From the NCBI GenBank assembly GCA_033398695.1, contig CM065804.1, positions 36,533,501 to 36,597,500 on the forward strand: a stretch of DNA of 64,000 nt. Direction: 5' to 3'. The position numbers and the translations under genes are program-made. Of the stretch, positions 10,741 to 20,497 are shown one piece after another. The DNA comes from Orobanche coerulescens. Taxonomy: Eukaryota; Streptophyta; Magnoliopsida; Lamiales; Orobanchaceae. Below the pieces are notes generated by a model, which saw nothing but the letters and a program-made list of their open reading frames with translations, had not been told where the DNA came from and did no database searches. The stretch's first letter is position 1. Each line of letters opens with the position of its first letter.

Positions 10741-12321
10741 CTACTTCCCGGATATTGGATTCTGGTGCTAGTTCTCATATTTGTACCGTGAATCAAGATA
10801 TGGAACAAAGTAGGAAGCTTGGAGCTGGAGAAGTTATGATCCCAGTCGGAAGCAGGCATAGTTTCGAGGCGACCAACATAGGATCACTTCTTTTGGGTTT
10901 AGAATCCGGTTTTGTTTTGACTTTAGAAGATGTACTTGTTTTGCCCAAGGGACACAAAAACATTGTATCCATTCCGGTCATGGACCGAAAATGCTTTTCA
11001 TTTTTCATTGGTGATGGTTCCTGCAAAATTTATTTCAGAAATAAACTAGTGGGTACGGCTACATTGTTAAATGGATTGTATCATATAAATTTCAGCAACA
11101 AAGTAGTTGTGAATACTATGACTAGAAAACGTGGTAGGGTTGAAACCAATCAAGTTTTGAAATGGCATTTTAGACTTGGTCATGTTGGTCACACCAAGGT
11201 TTACAAGATGGAAAAAGATGGACTTATGGGTCCATTGGGATCGGATCCCTTTCCTACTTGTGAATCTTGCCTTAAAGGCAAAATGACTATGTCCCCCTTC
11301 ACAGGGACTTTTGAAAGAGCCGCTTATAAACTGGGATTAATCCATACCGACGTATGTGGTGCTTTAGAAGCAGCATGTGATGGATATCAATATTTCATTA
11401 CGTTTACGAATGATCATACTAGGTATGGTTATGTATACTTAATGAAACATAAATCCGAGGCCTTTGAGAAATTCCAGGAATTCAAGGCCCTAGTCGAAAA
11501 ACAAACTGGTAATCATATCAAAGCACTTCGGTCGGACCGAGGTGGCAAGTATATGAGTACGGAGTTTGACGAGTTCCTTAAGGAACATGGAATAGTTTCA
11601 CAAGTAACACCTCCAGGTACTACTCAGTTAAATGGTATGTCAGAAAGAAGGAACCGGACCTTGTTGAACATGGTCCGTTCCATGCTGGGCTATATTGACT
11701 TACCGATTTACCTGTGGGGTATGCACTCCTGACTGTCGCTTACATATTGAACAGATATCCTTCCAAATCCAATCCTAAACTCCACATGAGATGTGGGAGC
11801 GCAGGAAACCAAGTCTTAATCATATTAGGATTTGGAGATGTCCCGCCTATGTCAAGAAGACTAAGGTGGAGAAGTTGGAAGCTAGGTCCGCGAAGGGACG
11901 TTTCATTGGAATCCCATCTGGGATGATGGGATATCTATTATATATGCCCAAAGATCGAAAGATCGTTGTTGCTTTACAAGCACACTTCATGGAAGATGAG
12001 TCCATTCAAGAAGGTGGAGCAGGTAGAAGTATTTCTTTAGAAGAATACAATGAAACTCCTCGGGAGACACCTGTGCAAGAAACTGGAACTGAACCTTCTG
12101 AAACACAAGTACAACCACCTCGTAGGTCTAGTAGGGTGTCTCATTTACCTGAGAGGTATGGGCTTGTGTACTTGGAGGAACTAGGTCTCCATGAGGTTCC
12201 AAGTGATAGCCAGGAGACCGACCCAACGACCTATGACCAAGCGATGGTGGATGTAGACTCCACGAAATGGCGTGAAGCTATAGAAGCTGAGATAGACTCG
12301 ATGCATGTCAATCAGGTCTAG
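10741..12321 (+). pseudogene. pol: Protease and integrase of element B
   Basis: The aspartic protease active site ILDSGASSHIC is at about 10756-10788. The GAG-pre-integrase segment (WHFRLGHVGHTKVYKM) is at about 11160-11215. The integrase core runs from about 11330 (LIHTDVCGAL) through LRSDRGGKYMS to PPGTTQLNGMSERRNRTLL, keeping two Asp and a Glu. Frameshifts occur near 11717 (TGGGGTATGC, one base short) and near 11795. The C-terminal arm (ICRFIGIPSG-like region to SSRVSHLPERYG) runs to an amber codon at 12319-12321 that replaces the conserved Trp before the reverse transcriptase. Integrase would insert the cDNA into nuclear DNA. The sequence resembles Ivana/Oryco-type copia polyproteins, a tentative assignment. 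Confidence 0.85.
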
Positions 12322-13797
12322 ACTCTAGTAGACCGCCTCAAGGGAATAGTGCCTATTGGGAACAAGTGGATCTACAAGAGAAAGACCGATGGTGATGGCA
12401 AGGTTGACGCTTATAAGGCCAGGCTTGTGGCAAAGGGTTATACCCAGAAAGAAGGGATCGACTACCACGATACCTTCTCGCCCGTAGCTATGATCAAGTC
12501 TATTCGCATGATGCTTGCTATAGCTGTTTACCGTTATTATGAGATATGGCAAATGGACGTAAAGACGGCTTTTCTTAATGGATTCCTCGAGGAGGAAATC
12601 TATATGGAGCAGCCTAAAGTCTTTGTGTCCGAAGTCGATATTCAGAAAGTGTGCAAGCTTCAGCGTTCCATTTATAGACTAAAGCAAGCGTCGCGTAGTT
12701 GGAACCTTCATTTTGATGAGGCGGTCAAAGAGTTTTACTTTGTGCAAAATGAGGAGTAACCTTGTGTATACAAGAGGGTTAGTGGGAGCAAGATCGCATT
12801 CTTAGTACAAAATGTGGATGATATTCTACTAATAGGAAATGATGTGCGAATGCTCAGTTCTGTGAAAGCTTGGCTTTCGAGTAATTTCTCCATAAAAGAC
12901 TTGGGAGAAGCAATCTATATTCTTGGAATTCGACTCTACCGGGATAGAGACAAGAGAACAATAGGTCTTTCCCAAGCCCTCTATATAGATAAAATCTTAA
13001 AGCGATTTAAGATGGATGATTCTAAAAGAGGGTTCCTACCGATGCGACATGGAATAAAACTCACCTTGAAGATGTGTCCTCAAAGTGAGGAACAATGGAA
13101 GGAAATGAGTAATATACCATATGCTTCGGCCATGGGTAGCCTTATGTATGCTATGTTGTGTACGAGACCTGACATTGCGCGTGCTGTAAGCGTGGTGAGT
13201 AGGTTTCAGGCAAACCCAGGTAGGGAACATTGGACTCCCGTAAAGAACGTTCTCAAGTACTTAAGATTGACTAGAGATATGGTTCTGATGTATGGCAGTG
13301 GAGAATTGGATGTGGTGGGACTCACTGATTCGGACTTCCAAGGACTGAAGGACGATTCGATGTGTACTTCTAGCTACATATTTACTCTTAATGGTGGAGC
13401 AGTATCTTGGCGTAGTGCCAAGCAAAGCACGACTGCTGATTCCACCTATCAGGATGAGTATCAAGCAGCCTCGGAGGCTTCCAAGGAAGGGTTCTGGATT
13501 AAGAAGTTTCTGGGAGAACTTCAAGTGATACTATGTACTGAGCTGCCTGTTCCGCTGTACTGCGACAACGACGGAGCTGTAGCGCAGGACAAGGATCCGA
13601 GGTTTCATAACAGCACCAAACATATTGAGAGGAAGTATCATCTCGTAAGAGAATTTGTTCTCATGGGATACATTGTGTTGCATAGAGTAGACTCAGCTGA
13701 CAACGTTGCTGATCCACTGACCAAGCCACTTTCTCGGACTAGCTTGGAGCATCATCTGGAGAACATGGGTATTAGATACCATAGTGTGTGGCATTGA
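12322..13797 (+). pseudogene. pol: Reverse transcriptase and RNase H of element B
   Basis: The region picks up directly after the amber codon: GNKWIYKRK, YKARLVAKGYTQKEGIDY, WQMDVKTAFLNG and IYRLKQASRSWN are standard copia RT motifs. A TAA at 12757-12759 breaks the frame within the palm. The catalytic motif reads NVDDILLIGND (12811 on) where copia has YVDD, so the tyrosine is lost. RNase H follows with LTDSDFQG, an AEY-like QDEYQAASEA and YCDNDGAVA, ending in TGA at 13795-13797. RT copies the RNA to cDNA inside the particle. With at least two stops and several frameshifts the element cannot move by its own products. Confidence 0.9.
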
Positions 13798-13801
13798 GTG
13801 C

Positions 13802-13812
13802 AAGTGGGAGAT
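13802..13812 (+). other. Polypurine tract of element B
   Basis: AAGTGGGAGAT directly precedes the right LTR (TGTTAGGAG at 13813) and lies 5 bp after the pol stop codon. Confidence 0.85.
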
Positions 13813-15292
13813 TGTTAGGAGTATGCCCGCGAATGCCACTTAGAGGATGTTGAGTGAGGGCATTGTACTTGTAATTATGTAAATCATTAATATAAGGCAA
13901 TGGATGTTTCTTTATTTACTGGTAGTTACTGGCATTCCTAACTCATAAATATACATATAGAAACTAGTCCGTGTATTTGAGAGCAAAACGTTCCACTCCT
14001 TATTAGATAAAGGGGTCGGCATTGGAAAGGTTTATAGCTCAAATACTTAATCGTTCGCAAGTCGATGAAACTTGACTCGGCGTTAAGTTTATGTGAAAAC
14101 TTGTATGACGTGTTCTTTAACATGGAGAGTGTCTGTCGAACACTAATGGTTAGTGGGAACACACGTTATAGGTATGCTAATTGGATTAGTATACTCGAAC
14201 CGACTCACCCTCGATTCGTCAGACGAATTTCACTCCGGGACAGTCAATGACAGAATCGAAAGGTTGTGATAGGTATTCGTGAACCTTCGACTTGAGGATT
14301 TTACAAGGATGTGCTTGTGATGTCAAGATTTTCATTAGCGTAGTTCGACCCTATAAACCGGGAGGTGGGGGTCAACCTCGACGTGCATCTTGACGGGTAA
14401 GTAGCAGGTCCTACTGAATACCAAGATAGAATTCTTTCTCCCATTAGTGAGCGGGTTATATGTCCTATGCGGTTATTGGCAGATGAGATCATAAGTCTTT
14501 CGCCAAAGCATTGGAGCTAGTTGTATTGGACATACGAGAGCTCGATGATCTCGATTTGCATTAACGTATGCATAGCATCAAGTACAGATAGGGTTTGACT
14601 GACCGTGACCCTATATCTTGATCGAGACATTTGAACGAAGGGTTTATACGTATACTGGTATTCACGACAGAATGGTTCTTGAATGATCCCAATCATTCGT
14701 TCTCAGTTGGGGTACAGTGTAGGCCGCCAGGCTGTCTAGGTGGTGCTACTACTCTTTGGTTCCTCCCATTGCTGACTGAGACGGACCTACCGAGTCACGC
14801 AATAGGATTGACGACGGAATGAATCGAGCTTATTATCTCATTATTAATATTAGATATTGGATATCTAATTTATTGGACATTGGATGTGTAATTGTTTTTG
14901 GGACATTGGATGTCTAGATTAATTTATTGGATAAATTAATTTACGGCCGAATGAATTAAATAAATTACTGGGTGATTTATTTAATTTATAAATATAATTA
15001 TTTCTTGGAGAAATTAATTATGTTATTTTGTATTTGGTATAATTAATTAATTCGATTAATTGATTGATATAAATACATCGGAATGGAATTGGAGTTTATC
15101 TATTTGGACTCACGGTAGTCTAGAACGAACCAAACTCGTCCAATTCCTTCTAGAGGCCGCCCCACCTTATCCCTTTTACCTCATAGTCTTGGTCTCATCC
15201 TTGGTAGGTTGATGACTAAAGACTTTTGAGATTTCAAATCTCATTTTATATGAAAAGGTGTTTTGAGGTGGTTGAATAAGATGAGATTGAAG
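13813..15292 (+). repeat. Right LTR of B, first part
   Basis: It begins TGTTAGGAGTATGCC and is homologous to 4443-5044 for its first 600 bp. The rest has no left-hand counterpart. From about 14830 to 15060 it is rich in ATTAATT words. It is interrupted at 15293 by element D, whose target duplication TGAAG is 15288-15292. Confidence 0.9.
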
Positions 15293-16333
15293 TGTTGGGT
15301 ACAAGATTGGATATTGCGCCGTGTTGCGGAAGCGTAAATATCCAGTGCGGAAATTTAAAGCACACAAGGATTTATAGAGGTTCGGCTATAAACGAGCCTA
15401 CGTCCTCTCTTGGAATCTTTTTCAATAGGCTAAAGAAAAACCTCTTCTCCTCTCTTTTATCGGTCAAGGTATAACCGTTACAATCACGTCTTCTATTGGT
15501 CAGTGATAAACCACTCGTACTTGTCTTTGTGTCGGTCCAAGTTAAACCATTTTCCATTTCGTAGGATAAGGAATCAACCTCTCTAGCTTTCTATGGGTAC
15601 TAGATAAACCTCACTCGATAGCGATTGTGATTCTAATAATGCCGGATCCTTGATCCTAATAACACCGAATCCAATCGTATCTTTTCTTTTACCACTCGTG
15701 TATGATTTTGTATATAACACTCAATCACTCAATGTAAGCTCAATATTACAACAACAATACAATGAATATCAATCTCAGATGAATGTGTAGTATGCTTGAA
15801 GTTGTTGTTATGAATCAATACCATAGACATGGTATTTATAGGCTTCTTGATCAAACTAGCCGTTAGCTCCCTGGTGCATCATTACGGACGTTATCTCCTA
15901 TGTCGTTAGCCATTTAATGTACTTTACAACATGTCCGTTACGTATGCTAGCAACACCCAGATTGAGTCCAGTAGCATTCGTTTCTTGTGTTACGTACGTT
16001 AGTCATTAACCATTACGTACGTTAACTTTTGTCAACTTATCCGTTGCTTGCTTACCTATACCATGACGTCATCTCCAACGTTCATCTCGTTTGAACTCAG
16101 AAACTTAACATTACGTACGTTAATCACCCTTTCTTACGTACGTTAATATCCATACATTACGTTGTTTATGTAACACATGTTACGTATGTTATACTTGTCC
16201 ATAACATCTTTTTACACTTCGTTTTCTTCGATGATTGGCTTCGCCTCTTTCGCCTCTTCGTTGTTTTGTTTTGCTTATCAACTTTAATAATCAAAATACT
16301 TTTAATTTATGTATGGAACAGAATGTTCCAACA
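15293..16333 (-). repeat. 3' LTR of element D
   Basis: On the minus strand it starts TGTTGGAACATTCTG at 16333 and ends ACCCAACA at 15293. It carries a palindrome array, then a TATA box CCTATAAATACC (15831-15842). It differs from the other LTR by a few per cent, mostly substitutions. Confidence 0.9.
15831..16191 (-). promoter_or_regulatory. Palindrome array plus TATA box, LTR of D (copy 1)
   Basis: TTACGTACGTTA-type palindromes lie near 15881, 15935, 15990, 16012, 16113, 16133 and 16178. Reading the minus strand they precede the TATA box CCTATAAATACC at 15831-15842. The closest one, TTACGGACGTTA at 15882-15893, is about 40 bp upstream of it. This is a copia LTR, yet the word is the same as in the gypsy LTRs A and J. 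Confidence 0.75.
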
Positions 16334-16823
16334 ATCTCCCCCTTTTTGATGATTACAAAACAATCCTTCGTCAATGGGATTTATCTGCAAAAATACAAAT
16401 ATATGTATATTTGTACAGACCAAGGTTTTCGACTTTGTCCGTTACGTTAGTTTCTTCTCCCATTTTTTTTTCGACTCCTTCTTTTCTTTTCTTCTTTTCT
16501 TTCCTCATTTTCAAAATTTCATCGTCTTTTCGACGTCTCCTCATTTTTCTTTTTCTGTCATTTTTCGACTTCTCCTTTTCATTTTTCAACTCCTCGTTTC
16601 TCCCCCTTTCAGGGTAAATCCCATTTTTCTCATTTTCCTCCTTTCTCTCCCCCTTTTTGTTTTCATCAAAAAGTAAAAAAAAAAATAGCAATTGAATTTA
16701 ATGATACCAAAATATAAAATATGGACGATATCAATTTATGATAATTGCATAAGGGTAAAAACTCCCCTTGAAAATATTATCTACCAAAAAAAATTATACT
16801 CCCCCTGAGTAAAATATCAAAAA
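16334..16823 (-). other. Polypurine tracts of element D (non-coding)
   Basis: The tract AAAAAGGGGGAGAT directly precedes the 3' LTR on the minus strand (16334-16347). Further tracts of the same kind (AAAGGGGGAGA, AAAAAGGGGGAGAG, CAGGGGGAGT) lie near 16602, 16645 and 16797. The interval 16440-16670 is almost purely pyrimidine on the plus strand. Sireviruses are known to carry repeated polypurine tracts here. No gene is supported. Confidence 0.7.
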
Positions 16824-18355
16824 TCAATTTTTGGGGACCCAACCGATAGTTGGTTTTTGTTTGGAAACATAAACGATATTTGAAATAATTGTTCCTTTAG
16901 GAACCCAAATTTTCTTAACTTTAATCGTTCGTCGTGGGCTTTTAAAGTTTGTAATATGATGCCCAAGTTTTAAATATTTTTCACATCGGGGTATATTAAA
17001 ATTGACAGATTCATTTTTCGAACGTGGTTTGAATCCTAACCCCTCTTTATTTAAAGTGAATTTCTGAACACCAAGCATTTGTTCAAATTTCTCGTTTCCA
17101 CACAAGAATTTCTTTGTCAGAGATTTAAGCTCGGTTTGAATTTTAGCAAGATCATCCTTCAAAATATTTTCATTTTCAATGCATTTCGATTGATCGATTT
17201 CAACGAATTTTCCCTTCTCGATAATTTTGGAATTTTCACTTTCCAAAGATTTAATTCTATATTTCAGGGATTTTATCTCGGATAAAGCATTTTGTAAATC
17301 CGTATGTAATAACTCAAATGCATCAAAAAGTTCATCACGGGAGGATGTACTTACTTGGCCTTCGACGTCGCTGTCGTCGAACGAACTTCGGGCCATGAGA
17401 GCGAGATTATTTTGGTTGATAAATTCGTCATCTTCGTCTTCATCGCTCCATGTTGCCACGAGGACCTCCTTTTTGGGTTTAGCTCGGCAATGCTTAGCAA
17501 AGTGGCCTGGTTTTCCACATAGTCGACAAGAATTGTCGAACTTCTTAGATTCACTCGAGATATCCTTCTTCCTCCGGTTTAGTAAGGTTTGGAATTTATT
17601 AATATTTTTGGCATAGTATGCCATTTGTTCATCGCTTTCCTCCATCGGAATTTCTTCTTTCTTCCTCGACATATTAGCCTTCATGGCTAACGATCGTTCC
17701 TTCGGCTTAGGTTTGACACTTCGTGATTTTAACACGATATCATAATTAATTAGTGAAGCAACGAGGGCGCTAAAATCAAGAGTGTTGAGATCTTTGGATT
17801 CCATAATAGCGTTCACGGTGCCGTCCCATTCGCTAGGTAGTGATCTTAAAATTTTCTTAACTTTTTCACTACTAGATAATGGTTTACCAAACGAAGCAAG
17901 TCCATTTGTGATAACCGAGAATCGGTCGAGCATATTGGTGATGGACTCGTCACCTTTCATCATAAATAACTCGTAGTCATGGAGAAGCATATTGATTTTA
18001 GTCTCCTTGACTTGAGTCGTCCTTTCGTGTGTGATTTCTAGAATTCTCCATATTTCTTTCGCATGTAAGGCCACCCAACTTTTATTTTGTGCCTTAAATC
18101 CCGAAGAGGTCAATCGAATCTCGTCGTGTGATGGTCATTTTTCTAATCGGCATCGTCGTATTCTTCAAAAGACTTGAGCATACCGTCGGATTTGATAGGA
18201 ACTTTTGGGCCGAGACAAATAATCTTCCAAATCTCTATATCGTAGGAATGAATAAAGATTGACATCTTTTTCTTCCATGTCAAATAATTTGAGCCATCGA
18301 ATAATGGTGGTCAGTTGAGAGCAGGGCCTTCGACAGGAGCAAATTGAAACTCCAT
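16824..18355 (-). pseudogene. gag: Gag of element D
   Basis: The main open segment (18113 down to 16824, 429 codons) carries the UBN2-type gag domain (AKEIWRILEITHE, ILRSLPSEWDGTVNAIMESKDL), a zinc knuckle CRLCGKPGHFAKHC at about 17480-17525, an acidic SDEDEDDEF stretch, a coiled-coil-like segment, GLGFKP, and a tail with KIWVPKGT. The N-terminal part (18355-18114, starting MEFQFAPVEGPALN) is broken by a TGA at 18311-18313, which would be CGA in an intact copy, then a TAG near 18145 and a frameshift. Gag ends with WVPK motifs and no protease follows, as in element C. Confidence 0.85.
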
Positions 18356-18399
18356 TGGATCTTTTTCTCCTCGGATGTTAAGCCGTGTATTGGAGTACC

Positions 18400-18411
18400 G
18401 CTCTTATACCA
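18400..18411 (-). other. Primer binding site of element D
   Basis: On the minus strand TGGTATAAGAGC lies two bases inside the LTR at 18414. It matches the initiator-methionine tRNA complement at 11 of 12 bases. Confidence 0.85.
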
Positions 18412-18413
18412 AT

Positions 18414-18836
18414 TGTTGGGTACAATATTGGATATTGCGCTGTGTTGCGGAAGCGTAAATATCCAGTGCGGAAATTTAAAGCATACAAGGATTTATAGAG
18501 GTTCGGCTATAAACGAGCCTACGTCCTCTCTTGGTATCTTTTTCAATAGACTAAAGAAAAACCTCTTCTCCTCTCTTCTATCGGTCGAGGTATAACCATT
18601 ACAATCACGTCTTCTATTGGTCCGTGATAAACCACTCGTACTTGTCTTTGTGTCGGTCCAAGTTAAACCGTTTTCCTTTTCGTAGGACAAGGAATCAACC
18701 TCTCTAGCTTTCTATGGGTACTAGACAAACCTCACTCGATAGCGATTGCGATTCTAATAATGCCGGATCCTTGATCCTAATAACACCGAATCCAATCGTA
18801 TCTTTCCTTAAACCACTCGTGTATGATTTTGTGTAT
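18414..18836 (-). repeat. 5' LTR of element D, first part
   Basis: This is the U5/R part of the LTR in minus orientation, homologous to 15293-15715. It is cut by element E at 18837; target duplication TGTAT is 18832-18836 and 31121-31125. The LTR resumes at 31126. Confidence 0.9.
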
Positions 18837-19995
18837 TGTTGGCCACTTAAGTATACTGGATACAGTTTGGGAAATAGTTTAAACAACAAACTGTACGGAT
18901 TCTAAATCTGAGTGCGTAGCGGAAGTCTTGGATACAGTAGGTTGCCGTGGATACAGCAACGAAGTGTATAGTGTATACTTAATATATCACAGTAATTTAA
19001 AAGAGTAAAAGCTGAAGGTAAATGACACAGTAATTAAAGTGGTTCGAGGTAAACCCCTCTACGTCCACTGGTCCTCCACACAGGAGTAAGAAGTTTATTA
19101 TAATTACTACGTACACAACTACGTAATTATAATCAAACATATCCTTGTATCGTTCACACAGATTGATACAAAGAATGTCGCTTTCAACCGTTCACACAGA
19201 TTGGTTAAAGCTTCCTTATTGACTAGCTTCTTCATACACAGTTCCAAAGCTTCGTCCTTTATTAGTCCCACACAGGTCAGAATAACTTGTTGAGTTCACA
19301 CAGAGCTCAGTTTTTACACAGAGGTAAAAGGTAGGTAACCAGGTAAGAACAGCAGCTTTGAATATGAAGTTCTTGAGCTGATGATGGAAGTTCTTGATGT
19401 TGAGCACTGTATATCTCTTTCGTTCTTAAATGCAGTAAGCTTTTGAGATATGTTTGCTCTGATGATAACTTTTTATAGCTTGAGTGTTTGGTTACTTGGT
19501 AACTGATCTTCAATGCCTTCATAAGATATATATAGTCTCTGAAGAATGTATCCGTTGAGATGTATCCGTTTGAATGAGATTTCGTTCCAACGGGATTATG
19601 ACACGATCCGGATTTCGCGGGATTCTGAAGATCTGAAGACTGGCAGTATTTAAATACCTTATCCTTGAGTATTTAAATACTTCTTTATTCAACGGGACTT
19701 GACTTCTGTTCTTTCTTTGTCCTGTTGTGAGCTGTATGGAAGATAACTATATTTTGAGTTTCGCGACAGTTTCCATACTTGGTCTTTTTACAAGACTACT
19801 TGCTGTACTGAAGAGCTTCACTATATGCTGATTCGAGGCAGGTCTTCGATACAGGATAAAGCCTCAAAGCTTCGATACAGTTTCCTTTACTGTATTCGGA
19901 TTGGCATATATGTCAAAACCTCTTTATCAAATATCATTCGATACAGGGATCGGGTATCCCGACTGATTCGATACAGGGCTTTTGTTTTCCCAACA
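18837..19995 (-). repeat. 3' LTR of element E
   Basis: On the minus strand it starts TGTTGGGAAAAC (19995) and ends GGCCAACA. The U3 holds four CTGTATCGAA repeats (19852-19980), and a TATATATA box lies near 19527. The transcribed part (19075-19325) has about seven CACACAG words at short intervals. Confidence 0.9.
19852..19980 (-). promoter_or_regulatory. CTGTATCGAA repeats in U3 of element E
   Basis: Four copies of TTCGATACAG (plus-strand view) lie near 19856, 19877, 19938 and 19968, upstream of the TATATATA box in minus orientation. The same four copies are in the other LTR (about 30970-31105). The word is not a full palindrome. I infer an enhancer-like role. Confidence 0.55.
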
Positions 19996-20009
19996 ATTTC
20001 CCCCTTTTT
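19996..20009 (-). other. Polypurine tract of element E
   Basis: On the minus strand AAAAAGGGGGAAAT directly precedes the 3' LTR, the place where plus-strand cDNA synthesis starts. Confidence 0.85.
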
Positions 20010-20497
20010 GACAATTTGCCAAGACTAACTTTCTTAACTTTTCAAGTCTTCTTGATGATGCCAAAACCTTCTTCATGAAGCGATCTTCTTTGATGACTTC
20101 TGGCAGATTTCTTGGTCTTTCGTCAAAAGGTCTGACTTAGTGACTTAGTCTACAATAATGAACTGCTCGCAGGCAAGTTCGATACAGTTTTAGGGATTAT
20201 TACAACTTAAGCTTATGATTGGCGCGCAAGCACAATCTTACAATGTATTCTAACCTTACAACTGAAATTATGAACTGTTCGTAGACTAGTTCGTACAGCT
20301 TAATTTTTCAATCAAGTTTATCTAACTTGAGATTTCAATCAAACTATTTAAGTAATCATACATCAACACAGTAGATTACGAGTTGTAATCTTTCAAGACA
20401 AACAAACGTTTTTATTGATATTCAAAATGAATTGAGTACAGAGTTTGCTGTTTCGAATAGAAATTACAAAATAAAAATATACATAGATTTCAGCTCC

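Noticed and set aside
16371..16691. Lys/Glu-rich open frame of 106 codons on the minus strand
   Set aside because: It is the translation of a purine-rich tract in the non-coding 3' part of D; no conserved domain.
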